This document shows, in pieces, positions 11,536-24,857 of a stretch of DNA of 64,000 nucleotides. The first letter of the stretch is position 1; every line of letters starts with the position of its first letter. The notes beneath the pieces were generated by a model. The model worked only from the letters and a program-made list of their open reading frames with translations, ran no database searches and had not been told where the DNA came from. The DNA is from Mantis religiosa (lineage: Eukaryota; Arthropoda; Insecta; Mantodea; Mantidae), in the NCBI GenBank assembly GCA_030765055.1, contig CM060947.1, positions 103,174,862-103,238,861 on the forward strand, read 5' to 3'. The translations under genes were made by a program, and so were the position numbers.

Positions 11536-12364
11536 CATCGGTGTAAATGTAAAATGCAGATGTTTTCTATGGCAGATGCAAAATTTAATGGCACTGAAGA
11601 TTGACCACTAGCAGCGAAGTGCAACGTAGACATATATCAAAGGGCAGGGAGAACACTTTATAGGGTATTACTGTACCTGGCAAGTAGACATAAACTTGGT
11701 GTGGATGTTAATTTAACAAGTAATCTGAAAATCACACCTTAAAATGGTAACAAAAATATGCGCAGGCCAAGCAGAAAATTTCTTATGGCAAAGCTGTTGT
11801 ATCTGCCTCATCATCATTGCATTCATCTTCATCCTCACTTCTGATCATGTCCGAATCATTGCTGTCTTCCTCTAAGTTGATGACAATTGGCTGCAGTATT
11901 TCTTTGCATTTTAAAGAAACAATATACACTGTAAATGATACTCCTGCTTTCGTGACGCAACACTTCCTGTTTATGTATTATTGATTCACTTTTACTGCTC
12001 GCACCATGTTTACTATGTGATATTTTGACTAATCCAGCAAAGAATGTTAAATACCAATAAAACAATTCCACATGATCAGTTTAATTGAATTACGGGGACC
12101 GAAATTACCACTCTTAACAGGAAAGAAGAAATCCAAACTGAAGCTATGATAGCTTGAAACTTTCAGTGTCTAATCCTAGCCATGTGTTTCTGTTATCTTT
12201 GTTGAGTCACAAGCTGGCACAATAAACAAAACATTAGGTAGATAACGAAGGGATTTGGAAAGATGATGAAATCATCTTAACAGAGCCCCTGTTAAAAGAT
12301 GAATTCAATGCACATTCATATCTTTACTATCAGTTAACATAGGAAATTGGTGTGGGTTGGGTCA

Positions 12365-12440
12365 ATAACCAACTACAAATAATTTTTTAGATAATTTTGA
12401 CGTCACTGTTACTAAATTCCTCCAAACACATATAATTAGT
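12365..12440 (-). repeat. PLE family D terminal remnant
   Basis: It carries the family D edge: CAACTACAAATAATTTTTTA followed by the segment that reads GTTACTAAATTCCTCC, the same pair of sequences as at 44296-44516 and 55373-55555. The interior is deleted. Confidence 0.55.
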
Positions 12441-14410
12441 TTTGTTAGTTTCAACTAGCAGTACAGCATAGTTCCTAGAAAAGTAAAATAGTCTGTACTT
12501 GTGATAATTCCTTAGTTACTGTATGCAATGTAAAATCATCTTTATGCACCTGAACAGTACAGTTGTATAGCTTTTATCAGAAGCCTGAGTTACCTTCAAA
12601 AAACAAGCTTTATAAAAGTGGAGTTTTGCAATACAAAGTGAAGGCCGCTTTGCAATGTTGGTAAGTGTAGTTCATCAGGAACATTTGTAATTCTGGAGAA
12701 TTATGAATAGTATGAGTCGATTAACTTAACACAGAAAGATGGAAAATCTGTTCATTGATTCTCATCTCTCTTAAGATTATTCCCAAAGACATCAGAGCAT
12801 AATATAATGAAATTCCTGTTAAAAAGTGGATGTTATATTAACAAGTAATGTAGTTAACAGAGAACAAAGTATTGCTTCAATATTTCATTCAGTATACCAG
12901 AAGGAATCAATACTTATTCTTTGGATGACTGTATAAATAAATGTTTTACCCATAATTATATGTGGCCTGAGGATGATATCAATTCCAAAATATCAATAGT
13001 CAAAATATCAAAAATATCAGTACCATGAAATGTTAACTACAGACCTTTGGTATTCAAGTTCCAACTGAATTACCACAATCATGAACCCTAATCAAGCAAT
13101 GAGCCTTCTTTTAAATTAAACCCATCTATATGACTATTCAAAATTGATATAGCTAAATGCTATAAAACTTTGCATAGGATTATGTGGAACGTATTGAATT
13201 ATTCTTTTTGTATGTGAGGGCTGAAGATGGATAGATGAATTAGACTGAAAAAAAAACCTAGTGCTATTGTGTAGTTGTTTGTAGCTCATGTTCAATAAAA
13301 GATTCCGGGCTCAGTTGGGAAAAATGTTCCAGCTGATGCGCCCTTAGTTGGTAGTTGACATTTGCTGGCCACAGTCATTTCTGCTCTTATAACTAGCAGT
13401 AGGAAGGAGAGAGTTCATATGTCACTGTGTTCTCTTAGCAACAAATGAAGGTACCAATTAGTCAAGATTTTTCCAAGCGATTTCCTTGGCAATGAATGGT
13501 GCAAACCAATGTTGCCTCCGCCAGCAGTAACATTGAATATGATGTGTTTTCTATTAACCACAATGAATAAATTCCTTTTCACAAACTTCTACCTAGTGTT
13601 AATAGGAAGCTATTGTATAGCGCTATGAGTCGACATTTCACAACTGGTACACCAATTTACTTGTTTTGCATACACTGTTTAATTTCTGAAGTGACTATTC
13701 AGCTGCATTTATGAACACAAAATTCAGTGATAATGTGTGTGCTATAGAATTGTGGCTGTATTTGTTAAATATTTGTATGTAACTATTTCGATTGAAAGTA
13801 ATGTAATTTTAAAATGATTAACTAAAGCTTTCTGGCAAAATGAACAAATGTGTTTTTGGAAAAAGTATTCTGATAAGAGTGCAAGTGCCTAAATTATGTG
13901 CAGAAAAAAGAGAGAGTGGGAGGCTTTATAATGGTGGCAGAGGTGGTGGCGGTAACTACAGTGCTGCTGGCAGAGTTTGCAAATGGATGACATTTTCCCA
14001 TTGGAATTAAATATTAAATTGCAGGTGTGACTCTTTTATTTGATATGAGTTAAGCTTCACATTCATTTAGTCAAGCTCTTTTATTTTCTTCCAATCAGGC
14101 AGACAAGAGCTTAAATTTATTTAATGACTTCCTTGTAATAATACACTATGAAAAGGATTATTCTTATTTTGTAATAAATGTGGACGTATGTATCAAATAA
14201 GATATGAGCTTGATGTGTTCTTACATTTCCATTTGACTATTCTCTTTTTGTATTTGTTTCCTTAATATGTTGCTGTATGCAGTCATTGTTAATTCCATGG
14301 CAATTATGCATGTTTCTACCATGTGAACAATGGATCTAAAAGTGACAACACTGTTGTCTATCTGGCTGAAACATCAATCACCAACTAAGGATATACATTC
14401 CAGAGAACCT
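12441..14410. other. intron sequence, nothing recognised
   Basis: AT-rich and without homology, TIRs or promoter boxes that I can see. A short G-rich triplet stretch (GGTGGCAGAGGTGGTGGCGG, near 13935) is the only local oddity. Confidence 0.4.
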
Positions 14411-14414
14411 AGAT

Positions 14415-14610
14415 CTATAGTTTGTATCTCAAATACGAGAGCGCCTAGTAGTTGACTGGGAAAATACATGGATCAGTTGGAGAATTTAATGTCATGACGG
14501 AACGTTGGCAATGGTAGCTCAATTAGTAAGAGCAACTAGATGTAAACTAAGAGACCATGGTTCAAATCCCGGCCATGGCATTGAATTTTTCAGTTTGACT
14601 ATCTGTTGAA
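14415..14610 (+). mobile_element. tRNA-derived SINE, family 1
   Basis: The leader (GTATCTCAAATACGAGAGCG, 14424), A-box region (TGGTAGCTCAATTAGTAAGA) and B-box (GGTTCAAATCC, 14559-14569) are well preserved. It ends in the GGCATTGAATTTTTCAGT tail and lacks the distal tail of the 11240 copy. Confidence 0.72.
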
Positions 14611-14809
14611 TTTAAATGTTTAATATCTGTTGTTTTTTATACTTTATTTTTCATACTAATTTGTGGATAAATTTTAAATTATTAATTTTATTAATATTAA
14701 AATTAATAATAATATCTATTGTTGTTTTTATTGTTTACATTAAAAGAGTTTTTGGTGATTATTTGCAAACAAATTTTTCTGTAATAACATAGTGTTTTCA
14801 AATCTTCAG

Positions 14810-15196
14810 GTTTGCAGATACATTACAACGCTACATCTCAATTAGTGATTTCACTTTATGAATGCGCATCCTTCAATGATCTCACTTTACGTCACCATTG
14901 GTTGGATACACATGTTGCAAAGGACAAGAATATTGAAGTTTTATCCAATGTTTTATATGACACTATGGCATCCATACTGCAACTTCCTCAAAACTCTGCA
15001 GAAACGGACATGCCAAATCTTCCCTGGGACCTACGCCATCTTCCTGAATTGGTACCATACAATTATGAATGTAATGCACAGGAGAGACTCTTGACACTTC
15101 TGCACTTCAGAGCAACAAAAGTGCTTTTTGCTCAAGAGAGAAAGCAACAGAAAACTCTCCTTACAGTTGAGTGTTACTCAAATTCTGCAAAAGAAG
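14810..15196 (+). CDS. MDN1: midasin (MDN1) exon, linker region
   Basis: The acceptor is aatcttcag and the donor GAAG|GTAAGT, phase 1 in and out, joining the exon that ends at 5117 across a 9.7-kb intron. It encodes about 129 residues of mixed helical sequence (LQIHYNAT, HLPELVPYNYECNAQERLL) without a motif I recognise. It is assigned to midasin through frame continuity and neighbours; the linker of this family is poorly conserved. A second AG at 14816-14817 is a possible alternative acceptor but would break the phase. Confidence 0.75.
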
Positions 15197-16975
15197 GTAA
15201 GTTGTGACAGATCTTATTTGAAGTTCAATATCAGAATGTCATAATATTGTAAACAAAGTTTCTTGTAAGCCTACCCCAAATCCATGTACATAGACCAAGT
15301 TCTGCTCCTCCACATTAATTTCTCACTGATTGCCAAAGCTGATCATGACATATGTGCATCTGTTTTAGCTTATTGGAATAAATAGACAAGTAACATAAAT
15401 TCAAGAAAATTAAGCCTTTTTCAGAACATGATCAATGCTAAAAGAAAAGAAGGTTCAGTGACAGATATTTTTAAAAATAGAAAATAAATAGCATGCATAT
15501 GGTTTTCGTATAAACTGAGGCAGTTTGAGGTAGTGGTGGCGGCGGTATGCAGTTAAATTTGGTTTTTAATTTGTGAATTGAGAATGAATTGTGCAGTGAC
15601 AATAACAACCCCTATATGATTTGCTTTCTGCAAAGGAGATAGATATGTTTGAGCCTTAGGTAACTACTGGGTCCAAGTTTGGGGAGTGAATGGAACTATA
15701 CAGGAGGGACAAAATGCAACTAAGATTAGGGCAGTGTAACTTAAAATGCTTGGAAAGATCATTTATGATCAATCAGAATAGTGTGCACTGTTGAAGAAAA
15801 TGTTGACTTCAAAAAAGAATAATATAATATGAGGTTAAGGAAGAGTGAGAGAGTTGCAAGATTTGGCAGAAGAGATAGCAAATAATGTAATGGGGAAAAT
15901 AGACCTGAAATCACTGAGTTTGATGTTGTATTTTTGGTACATTATTAGCAGGACAATGTTAATTGATGCGGAAAGCTGTATTGTATTTTTGTAGATTTTA
16001 AGAAGATAAACTCCTTGTCAATAAAAATGACAAATTATGTACAAAGGCAAGTCAGATAAAATAATTAGAGTACTCAGGTAATCTTATAAAAATGTGGAAT
16101 TTCAATACAGAAGCTCAGAAGGGAACTATCGCTGTACTCACACTGCTACGCACCTGAAAATTTAATGGTATAATGCCTGCTGTATATAAACCATGTGCAT
16201 TAAAAATCTGCTGGAGAGTAGAACCGTTATGTCCAAAACTGAAGCCTGGAAAGTGTTGCATGCAACCACTTGCAAGTAGCTGCTGGATATCACTTATCAG
16301 CTCTGTGTGAAGTGTTGTAATGGCGCTCCTTACGCATGCCATGTGTAGATCGCTACAATACCTCCCATATAATGCTGTGCTGTTATGCCTATATGTTCCT
16401 ACATATTCTGGACTTGTTTTCGAGTACTTCCAGCTAGATTTTTGGTGCACAGGCCCCACTTAGAGCAGAGATAATACCGTCAAAATCATGCACAGGTGTG
16501 AGCACAGTGATAGCTCCCTTGTGAGTTTGGAGAGTTTTGTGAGGTACAGGAGCAGCAATTAACAGACTACAGCAGGTGTTAGTCAGACATCAGAATTACC
16601 TCAACATTACTTACAGTTAATGTTAATAAGTTTAAAAGAATTACTTTCACAATTTATATTTTACTATGGAGGGCAGACAGACATGCAGTACAATGATGGA
16701 CGTTAAGAATTCTGAGATCTAGGACTCACTTTTATAAAATGGATAAAACGTGCCAAAGGTGTAAAATACAAGGCAAGATTGAAAGCAGCAATAGCTCTGG
16801 GGATGAATTGCAGGATTCCTTTTGATATAAATTTGGGATGGTTGAATACTGGATGAGAATTGTTCAGAGACATTTCTAATTAGGGTAATGTGTTACTGTG
16901 AGCAGCTAATGAATTTTTAAAATTGGATAAAAGTGGTCATTGTTATGTGATTATAACACTTGCATTTGAAAGGTC
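15197..16975. other. intron sequence with one unassigned minus-strand open frame
   Basis: No recognised element. A 114-codon minus-strand open frame (16115-16459) is richer in GC than its surroundings and reads like a protein fragment (YVGTYRHNSTALYGRYCS), but I do not recognise it. Confidence 0.35.
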
Positions 16976-16978
16976 TTA

Positions 16979-18877
16979 GGGCCTGTATTACAATCTCCGG
17001 TTAAGGTGTTGGTTAACAGTTAACTTGGAGTTACACGCAGTTGTCGGTATTACGACATTCGGTTAAGGGCTAACTGAGAGTTATTTCTGGAGGTAAACTA
17101 ACCCTCACCTCGAGTAGCGGTTAGTGACATAACTTGGAGTTTACCTTCACACACAAAAAAGAAAATGGCGTACCTCCAGGCCAGATTGAATGTTGACAGC
17201 GATTCTGAGGAAATGTTGGCACAGAATTTATTTAATAGAAGAGCTAAAAGAATTAGAATGTGGAACGATATATTCATATATACATATATGTGACATTGAA
17301 ACTGAAATAAAATAAACCACCTGAGTATTAGCTATCTTGACGTAATAGGTTATGGAATGATAATTTTAGTGTTCCAAGGTGTCAGTGACTTGTTGCAAGC
17401 AATGCAATATTTTATGCGACCATATTTCAACATGTTTTAACGAACATAAATGTAATAAACAAAGCATGTTAAACCTATACCGGAAAGTACATACAATACT
17501 ATATGTGTAGGTGGGTAGGTATAAAAGTTCAGAAACATGCTGAAGTAGTAAAAATTCGATTTTGCTAATAGTGGGTGCAATGTTTAATTTGCGTTTCGTT
17601 AAAGCATTACCGGAGGAAAGTAACAAGATGTAAAGCAGTGAATAAAAGACATTTTTTAGGTTATGCAATTTGTATCGATATCCAAACCGTTATTGCAAAC
17701 GCTGTTCACATATGTAATGTAGCTAATACCATAATGGTTTTGTCCCTCAGTGTGCCTTACTGAATACCATTTGCTAACTATATTGCGGTTTATGCAGTGT
17801 GTGCGCTGTCTCAATACAAGTTGAAGTATTACTTATGATTCTTGCCGTACCTACTATAGATTGTGCAAATGCAGTACATAAATATATTTGCTGCGAATTG
17901 CACATGTAAAGAAATGTTAAAACCTGCCCATCTTTTATCCTGTGGTATTTAAATGAAGCTATTTATTTGTTCAATTACGTTTTTCAATCAAGGACACAAT
18001 GCTGTAACTGAAATGTAGCATTTGATTATGAAGTGCCAAGAAGAAAAGTAAGTTTGCTACAAACTGTTTCCTTACAAGAAAACCATAGTTATTGCTTCAT
18101 AACTAGCCAAATAAATTATGTTTAAAAAAATCAGGTACCAAGTTACTGTTCCCAGAATGCATATTTTGTAACCTTGCCTTTATTCATGGATGACTCATAA
18201 TTTGTGGACCTTCCCTATTTTCATATACCTCAGTGAAATGATAATTATATAAGAAAAGGTGATTTATTCATGAGGATAAACTACTAATCAAATTATTTTA
18301 GCCAAATTATATTTGTGCAATACTATTATCAGAATTAATAACAGTTATGTGGCCTTATTTTTAAAATATTTTGACTACAAATCTTTTGGTGTTTATAAAT
18401 TAACAAGGCATTTAATATATTCTCCATATATCTCACCTAATCTATAATAAAACTAACCGAACACAACGTATATAACCTATAACACTAACTTAACACTGTG
18501 AAAAATAATATAACGCTATGGAAAAATCTAAACTGTAAACGAACTATGCTAGACCTTATTACGAATAAACTATTAATGAAAATATCACGAAAATATATAG
18601 AGAACAGCTAATAAAAAGTTAAAACAAGACGCCTGATGCTACTACATATGTTTTGTATTCGCGCTAATTCACATTCTAAACACAAGATAGCGTTGCAAAC
18701 AAGGTAAAATCTTAGTGGAAAATATTGCCAACCGTTCACAATCCACCATAATTCATAGGGTAATAAACCTACAGGTAAATAGAGTTCGTAATACGAGTCA
18801 CTGAACCTAGCCATTAGTTATTGATAACTGAAAGTTAACAAACTTCCGCTAGTAACCGGACATTGTAATACAGGCCC
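16979..18877. mobile_element. PIF/Harbinger-like DNA transposon, 1.9 kb, TTA duplication
   Basis: The left end starts GGGCCTGTATTACAAT and the right end is its reverse complement. The TIRs agree over about 25 bases, ending near CCGGTTA. The flanking trinucleotide TTA (16976-16978; 18878-18880) is the usual Harbinger target duplication. Near the left end a short frame (MAYLQARLNVDSDSEEMLAQ) precedes a basic segment, like the start of a Harbinger transposase or its Myb-like partner. The rest has no coding, so this copy is non-autonomous. Confidence 0.75.
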
Positions 18878-18959
18878 TTAGTCCAACTAATATTAAAGCT
18901 GAGCTAGATTCTACTCTGAAGAAATCTGCTCCTGTCACTGTGACAGTTTTGAGTGACCT

Positions 18960-19790
18960 ATGACCTGCCAAGAGGAAATTGCATGGTTGACCATGCCAGA
19001 AATTATGAAGAAAATTCCAAAATGATATTGGATGACAGCTGACTGAAAGTGTGATCTTGCAGACATTGTAGATATTTAAAAAGGGACTGTATATCATATA
19101 ATGACTATAAAGATTTGTTTTTTGAAAGCGGTGCATAAGATGGATGCCTCATTCACAGTAGAGTCAAATTAAAATTGTAAGGATATTTCATTTGAGAGTT
19201 TGGCAATGTTTCGGTGCTGTAATGTCTAGTTTTTGCATCAGTACGTAACCATGGATGAAACATGGATCTCTTACTTTGCACCTGAGATGATGGAATAGTC
19301 AAAACAGAGGAGAGAAAGGGGAGAAAGGGCTCCAAAGAAGGTGAAGACAATGTCATCTGCAGGCTGATTATGGCATTATTTGGAATGTGTATAGTATAAT
19401 TTTCATTTATTTTCTGTAAAGAGGAAAAGTAATACATGTCAAATATTATATTAACATATTACAGCAATTGATGATGGCCACATTGCATCAAGGCAGTGTC
19501 CAAGTTCACACATTCGTTATGGCTATCAATAAGTCAAACTTGAAATTGCTTCCTCAGATGACTTATTTGCCATATATAGACTGTCAGATTATTCTGTTTC
19601 CAAAATTTAAGAAATGGCTTGGTGATAAAAGATTTGCTGACAGTGAAGAGGTAGAGTCTGCAGTTGATAATTCTTTTGCAAAGCTTGATACTTCTCATTA
19701 TAAGCATGGTAATGAAGCTATTGAACAGTGTATTTAGCTGAAAGAAGACAATCTAGAGCAAATAATATGTTTCTTCCCAAGATTTTTGTT
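18960..19790 (+). pseudogene. mariner transposase remnant
   Basis: Across broken frames the sequence reads ISKGTVYHI (helix-turn-helix), VTMDETWISYFAPEM (first catalytic Asp region), RERGERAPKKVKTMSSAG, HQGSVQVHTFVMA (second catalytic region, Asp lost), and FPKFKKWLGDKRFADSEEVE near the C-terminus. The order is that of a mariner DD34D transposase. Many stops and deletions, including the loss of the 'PYSPDLAP' segment, mark it as old. No TIRs were found. Confidence 0.75.
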
Positions 19791-19799
19791 TTATTTGTC

Positions 19800-21300
19800 T
19801 TATGTTTGAGCTCAGAGGTACAAGCAGACTCTGCCATTTTACAGCATATACTTGTGATGTGTGAAGGGCATGTACCTTTTTGTGTATCTGTCGATAACAA
19901 TGAACTATAATGTACTCATCCAGCTTTACACATAACCAGAAAACAGAAGACTTAATTAGGCCAAGTGGCAATACATTAGGTGTCTAGTGTGATGAGTCAT
20001 GTTTAAACGTTTCTAACCTTTTGCTTAAAATAATAAGGTAACTCATCTGTTTAACAGAACTGTGATATTAATATAAGTCATTCAACACATCCATATATTT
20101 TGGTTGCAAAAAATATTTTCTACAGATTGTTTGAATGTATGGAAAAAAAAAATCACTTTTAAATACAGAACATATTTTATACAAGCAGAGATAAGTCCAA
20201 CAGAGAGAAGACTGAAAGCACATGCTATTGGCATGTGGAATAAAGCAAAAATAAATAAGAATGTCTTAAAAACGGTGAAATACAATATGCATAATCTCAG
20301 TAACTTGAAGGTTACAAGGATTTTCAAGGAAACCAAAAAAACTGCAGAAATTATTCATTTTTATCATTTACATCAAATCATTATTTGCATCATCTTAACT
20401 CATTACAGCTAACTTCAAAATCACATGCTACAATTAACTTAATATTGCCTTATCATAGTGTTAACAGTATTATCCTATATACATAATACCTAAATATTTG
20501 CAGGTCCTTGGAAAAATTAATTTAGAACCATGTTAATAAAATCTTATTAATATGTAGTGCATTTATACTTAATTTTCTGTTATACATATTCAATTTCAGC
20601 AAAATATAGCTCAGTTTTATATAATTAAATGAGCTTGCAGATTAGCTAAACAGGCTGCTTTTGCCCACTGAAATAAGACAAAAACCTTGGCTGTAATGTC
20701 ATTCATTGCAACAGTGCTGTAGCTACAGATGGAAAGTAAATATAATTTTTGGTATATGGTGTATACTGTTGAACAGCGGTTTTGTCTCCGTTTTCATTTT
20801 CAAACTCAGGGCCTCTTTCACGCCGGCTGTGTAGGTATTACATCAGTGCAAAAAGTTGTACAGAAAAGCTGTAAATTCATTAAGATGTTTTGCAAAATAG
20901 TTAGATGCTGTTAATGCAAGAAAAATGAAACAGACCAAATTAACTGAATAGTTTAAAGCAGGACCTATTTCTAAGTAATGTTTGCTCGTACATATATTTA
21001 TTCTTTGCAAAACTTTTATGTGCAGGACCACTGTATTACTTTTAAAGAAAGTGATGCATTATCAAAACCTTATTTGTAAGTAATTCTGAGTTATAAGTAA
21101 TCTTTCCTCTTCCCCTTCATATGTGTATAAATTGGTTCAATTGTATTTACATTCCATTTTTTGGTATTATGTGCATGGTTTTGCTTTCCATTCCTATTCA
21201 GATTTCAGATTTATCCTGAAACCAGCCTAGAAGAATAACAGTATAGAAGCAGTGTGTAGAGAAAACAATATTAAGTGCTTGAATAATATTAACATATATG
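19800..21300. other. intron sequence, nothing recognised
   Basis: AT-rich. Overlapping short frames on both strands (19728-19971, 20082-20412) show no homology that I recognise. Confidence 0.4.
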
Positions 21301-21311
21301 TGCCATGTTTG

Positions 21312-21590
21312 AGGGGTTAGACTGCTTGGCTCTTACCTAGGCGGCTCGGTTCGATCCCAGGTGACCGCAAAGTGGGATTTGTGGTGGACAACATGACGCT
21401 GAGGTGGGTTTCTGCCGGGTCCTCCGGTTTCCCCCACCATCATTCCACCAATTGCTCCATCCCAGGAGTTGAGTCAACCCCCCAACCCTGATCTCATTTA
21501 TCAGGTCAATATGCTTTGGCCCTCTCACTCTGAGGGAATCCAAGCGACTCCTAACACCAACATTGGGGAAGAAGGGAGACATAAAAAAAA
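21312..21590 (+). mobile_element. tRNA-derived SINE, family 2
   Basis: A tRNA-like head has the B-box GGTTCGATCCC (21348-21358) and a degraded A-box (GGGGTTAGACTGCTTGGCTC). It is followed by a GC-rich body beginning GACCGCAAAGTGGGATTTG, shared with the inverted copy at 51403-51622. The two copies share head and body start but diverge downstream. The body ends near an A-rich tail at 21583. Confidence 0.75.
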
Positions 21591-22292
21591 AGTGTATGTA
21601 TATAATATAAAATTGGCATCTTTCAGAAATTTTGCACCCACTTTCACAAAGTTTTGTTCAAATGCTTATTGACTTTGCAAAACACCCAAAATTATGTTTC
21701 TTAGAATTTCAGGTTTGTGATACTAACTGCTTAATATATATTTTATCAACTGTTTCAACAAAATATAAAATCATCTCTACAGGCATGACAACATAATAGT
21801 TATATAACAGAATGCACAAGTGTACAAATTTTGAGTGCAGATTTTAATGCTGTTCAAGAAAATCTTTGCATGAACTTAAAATGGAGTACATGTAATGAAT
21901 AGTAAGGCATACAAAATAGAAGCGCAGGAATAGGTTTAAGCTGGAGGACATAGATAAGTAAGAAAAAAACGAAGTCTAGAACCCTAGTGCGAAAGTACAG
22001 ATACCAGAGGAGCACTAAGAGATCAACAAAAGTAATGCTTAGTAGTGATACAAAATGTCTGGTTGATAGTAAGCATAATATATGTGTACATCTGGGTGAA
22101 GCGAATATTCATAAAATCTTGTATAAGCATTTGATAGTAACAAATTTCTTTATACAGAATAGAGTTCATAAAAAGGTTTTCATATTCAATTCATTTCATT
22201 CATATGATGTTACAATAATTATGTTAAGTTGTAATTTGTTACTTTGAAAATTTGATTTACATTGTGAAATGATTAGATTAAATTTGTTTCAG

Positions 22293-22599
22293 GGCAAATA
22301 AGGGAAGACATAGCAAAACATCCGTGTATAACATGTTTTGCATTATATTTGGATCAATTTGATGTGTTGTTGGAAACACTTCTGAAATCTTCAAGAGTCA
22401 TACCTATCAAGAATTGTTTTTATCTGTTACTTTGGAGATTTCGCCTCAGTGCAATGGGTGAATTGCCCCTCATGCAAGAAGGGAAGCGCACAGGTGTGCT
22501 GGTACAAGAAGCAATTTCACGCCTCTCTGTACATTATCATTGGCTTTACAAATGGACCATTCCAATTCTTAATAGAATGATAAATCAGGACTCTGATTT
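22293..22599 (+). CDS. MDN1: midasin (MDN1) exon, linker region
   Basis: The acceptor is tttgtttcag and the donor ATTT|GTAAGT, phase 1 in and phase 2 out. The roughly 102 residues include YLLLWRFRLSAMGELPL and VHYHWLYKWTIPILNRM, helical and aromatic-rich, consistent with the stacked-helix linker of midasin. The intron before it (15197-22292) carries Harbinger, mariner and SINE copies; the intron after it carries a PLE and a mariner. Confidence 0.78.
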
Positions 22600-22704
22600 G
22601 TAAGTATGAAATAAACTTCTCCAGCTGTTTATAAAACAATGTAAAGTTTGAAGTACTCAATGTAAAATAACTAATACCATTGTATGTGATTGGAGGAATT
22701 TAGT

Positions 22705-24340
22705 AACAGTGACATCAAAATTAATTGAAAAAAAAAAAAAAAAACTATTTGTAGTTTGTTTCTGTCACTTCGTCACTTACATTTTTATATTACTGAGGGA
22801 CTAGTTTCGGAAGCCGTCGTGCCCATTTTCAACCTCTATCCAACTATTTGTCTGTTGTCTGCTCTCTTCTCTCCGGCGGTGGAACTATGAACTTCTTTGT
22901 CGTATTATCTATTGGTGGGATTTCAAAGTTCATTACTGGGTCCTTATTTTTCCATATGAATATGTTCTCCCATGTTGTCAGTTTATTTTTGTTTTTCACT
23001 ATTTTTAGTAATTTTGGACTTGGATCAATGTCATCATTTTTGTTCCGGAAATGAAATGCTATTGCTGTCTTACCTTTTTCTTTCATTTTGATGTTTCTAA
23101 AGTGCACCCTGACACTGGTTTATTTTTGGTTTCTTTTAGTTTGAGCTCTGTTGAGTTTTTCACTTATTTGGTCTATTACGGATCTGTTAATTGGAGGGAC
23201 TTCACCTTAATTTAGCAATTTTAAAACTGAGTATCTATTAGTAGGTGCCAAGATATTTTGTTCCTTAAAGGTCTTTTTGAATTTATTACATGTTTTTGTG
23301 TGGTATGTAAATGCACTGAATATGCTGTTGCTTTCTTTTTCTTTAGTGAATTTGGGTGCTTCCTTAACAGTTTTCTTTATTTTAGCCTTTCTAATTTTCA
23401 GACTTCAACCAGACTTTTGTTGAATCCATTTTCTTTTGCTATGTGGAGTATAGCTTTTTGTTCTTTGAAAAATTCTGCGTTATCCATGGGTATGTTGACT
23501 AGTCTGTGTGTAAGACTGTTTAGTATTGTATGTTTATGTATAATTAGGTTTTAGCTAGGTTTTTTTTATGCAATTTTCTGACTGTGTTTCCTGTAAATTC
23601 CGTATTTTATTTTTGTGTCATTCCTGATTATATTTAAGTCCAAGGAAGAGAGTTGTCTATTGATTTCCTTTTCTAATTTGATAGTGAATTTGATAGTTTT
23701 TTCTTGCAGATTAATTTATTTTAATGCATCATCTAAATGTTTATTTGGAACTATTGCAAAGATGTCATCAACTTAATCTATACCAAACATTGAAGATCCA
23801 TGATACGGCCTTTTTAATTTGTGTTTCTAATGCACTCTTAAATAAATTTTCCTAAAAGGGTGAAAGTAGGTTACTCATTGATAACCCTGAATTCTGCTTG
23901 TAGTATTTCCCATTAAAGCTGAATAAGTTTTGTTCTATGTATAATTTTGTTATTTAGTAACCATTTGGCCAAATTATATGTGGGAGCATTTATGCTACTA
24001 GTGATAGTTCTCATGGCTTTTCCTGTTTTGTGAATTTTTGGTAGCCCATATACTCTTTGGTAATGTTGGATAATTTACTCTAATTTTGTGAATTCTTTCT
24101 TGTTGATTATTTCGCTTTCTTTTAAAGTTTTATTTGTGGATTCAACGCAGTATTTTAATGGGTTATTTTCCACTTTTTGGTAATTATCCTTAACTATTTT
24201 ATTCCCCTTGTCTGCTTTATTGCAAATAACTGGTTTCTTTTTAAGGCCTTTCATGATGTGTTTGTTAACATTAATTTTCTTTTCAGTTTTAATTTGATCT
24301 ACTATTTTGGAGCATAATACTATGATTTAGCACACAATAT
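22705..24340 (-). mobile_element. Penelope-like element, family D, decayed minus-strand copy
   Basis: The 3' end at the low-coordinate side carries the family D edge (GTTACTAAATTCCTCC reversed near 22695), a poly-A/T tract, the CTACAAATAGTTTTTT segment, and a hammerhead-like terminal motif (22801-22850). Upstream in the element's sense lie the endonuclease and most of the reverse transcriptase (to about 24330). The 5' part is missing and no target duplication was found. Confidence 0.75.
22848..24330 (-). pseudogene. PLE-D reverse transcriptase/endonuclease, multiple stops
   Basis: In minus-strand order: KADKGNKIVKDNY, PKIHKTGKAMR and NAPTYNLAKWLLNN (RT fingers), YYKQNSGLSMSNLLSPF, VDDIFAIVPNKHLDDALK (active-site Asp pair kept), and the thumb. 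The C-terminal endonuclease tail (FRNIKMKEKGKTAIAFHFRN, 22844-23107) follows. The GIY-YIG core is too damaged to read clearly. Confidence 0.75.
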
Positions 24341-24451
24341 TACCTCTCTTTTTCTGCTTGGAGAAAGAGGTTCAAATTTTAATTTAAACTACTTAAGTAA
24401 ACTAAAATCAAATTAAAACAAATTTATTTTTAAAAATGCACATTGTTAATA

Positions 24452-24857
24452 TCATAGATTGCTTTGTTCTTGTTCTTTTTTTTTTTTTTAAATTTATTTA
24501 AGGTCGCTTTAACTTCCTGGGTCATATCGCGACCATTTTTACAAAATAATACAATTAGTAACATATATAAAAATGTTCTTGTTCTTAGTACCTATGTGAA
24601 ATATACAGAGTGTAAACTAATTGTTAATACTATACTGCCTTTTTAATTCAAGTTATTCACTGCCTAGAAGAAGGACAGTACTTACGCTATTTCAACTTTG
24701 TATAAGTTGGAATTACATAAGATACAGTAAATATCCTTTCTCTCCATGAAACATTTAAACTTGTAGAAATAATGATATGAACTTTTATACCAGAAAAAAA
24801 TTAATTATTGCTTAATACCAAAATAATCAAAAAAGAATTTCCATTTGGACTTTTTAT
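24452..24857. repeat. unclassified interspersed repeat, copy 1
   Basis: Collinear with 37706-38025: shared blocks include ATAGATTGNTTTGTTCT at the start, a middle AAACTAATTCACTG-like block, and GAGCTTTTATACCA-like and TTTCCATTTGG-like blocks at the end. Identity is moderate with many small gaps. No coding or TIRs seen. Confidence 0.5.

Noticed and set aside
16115..16459. 114-codon minus-strand frame
   Set aside because: Coding-like composition but no recognised family, no start context and no neighbours; noted only as unassigned.
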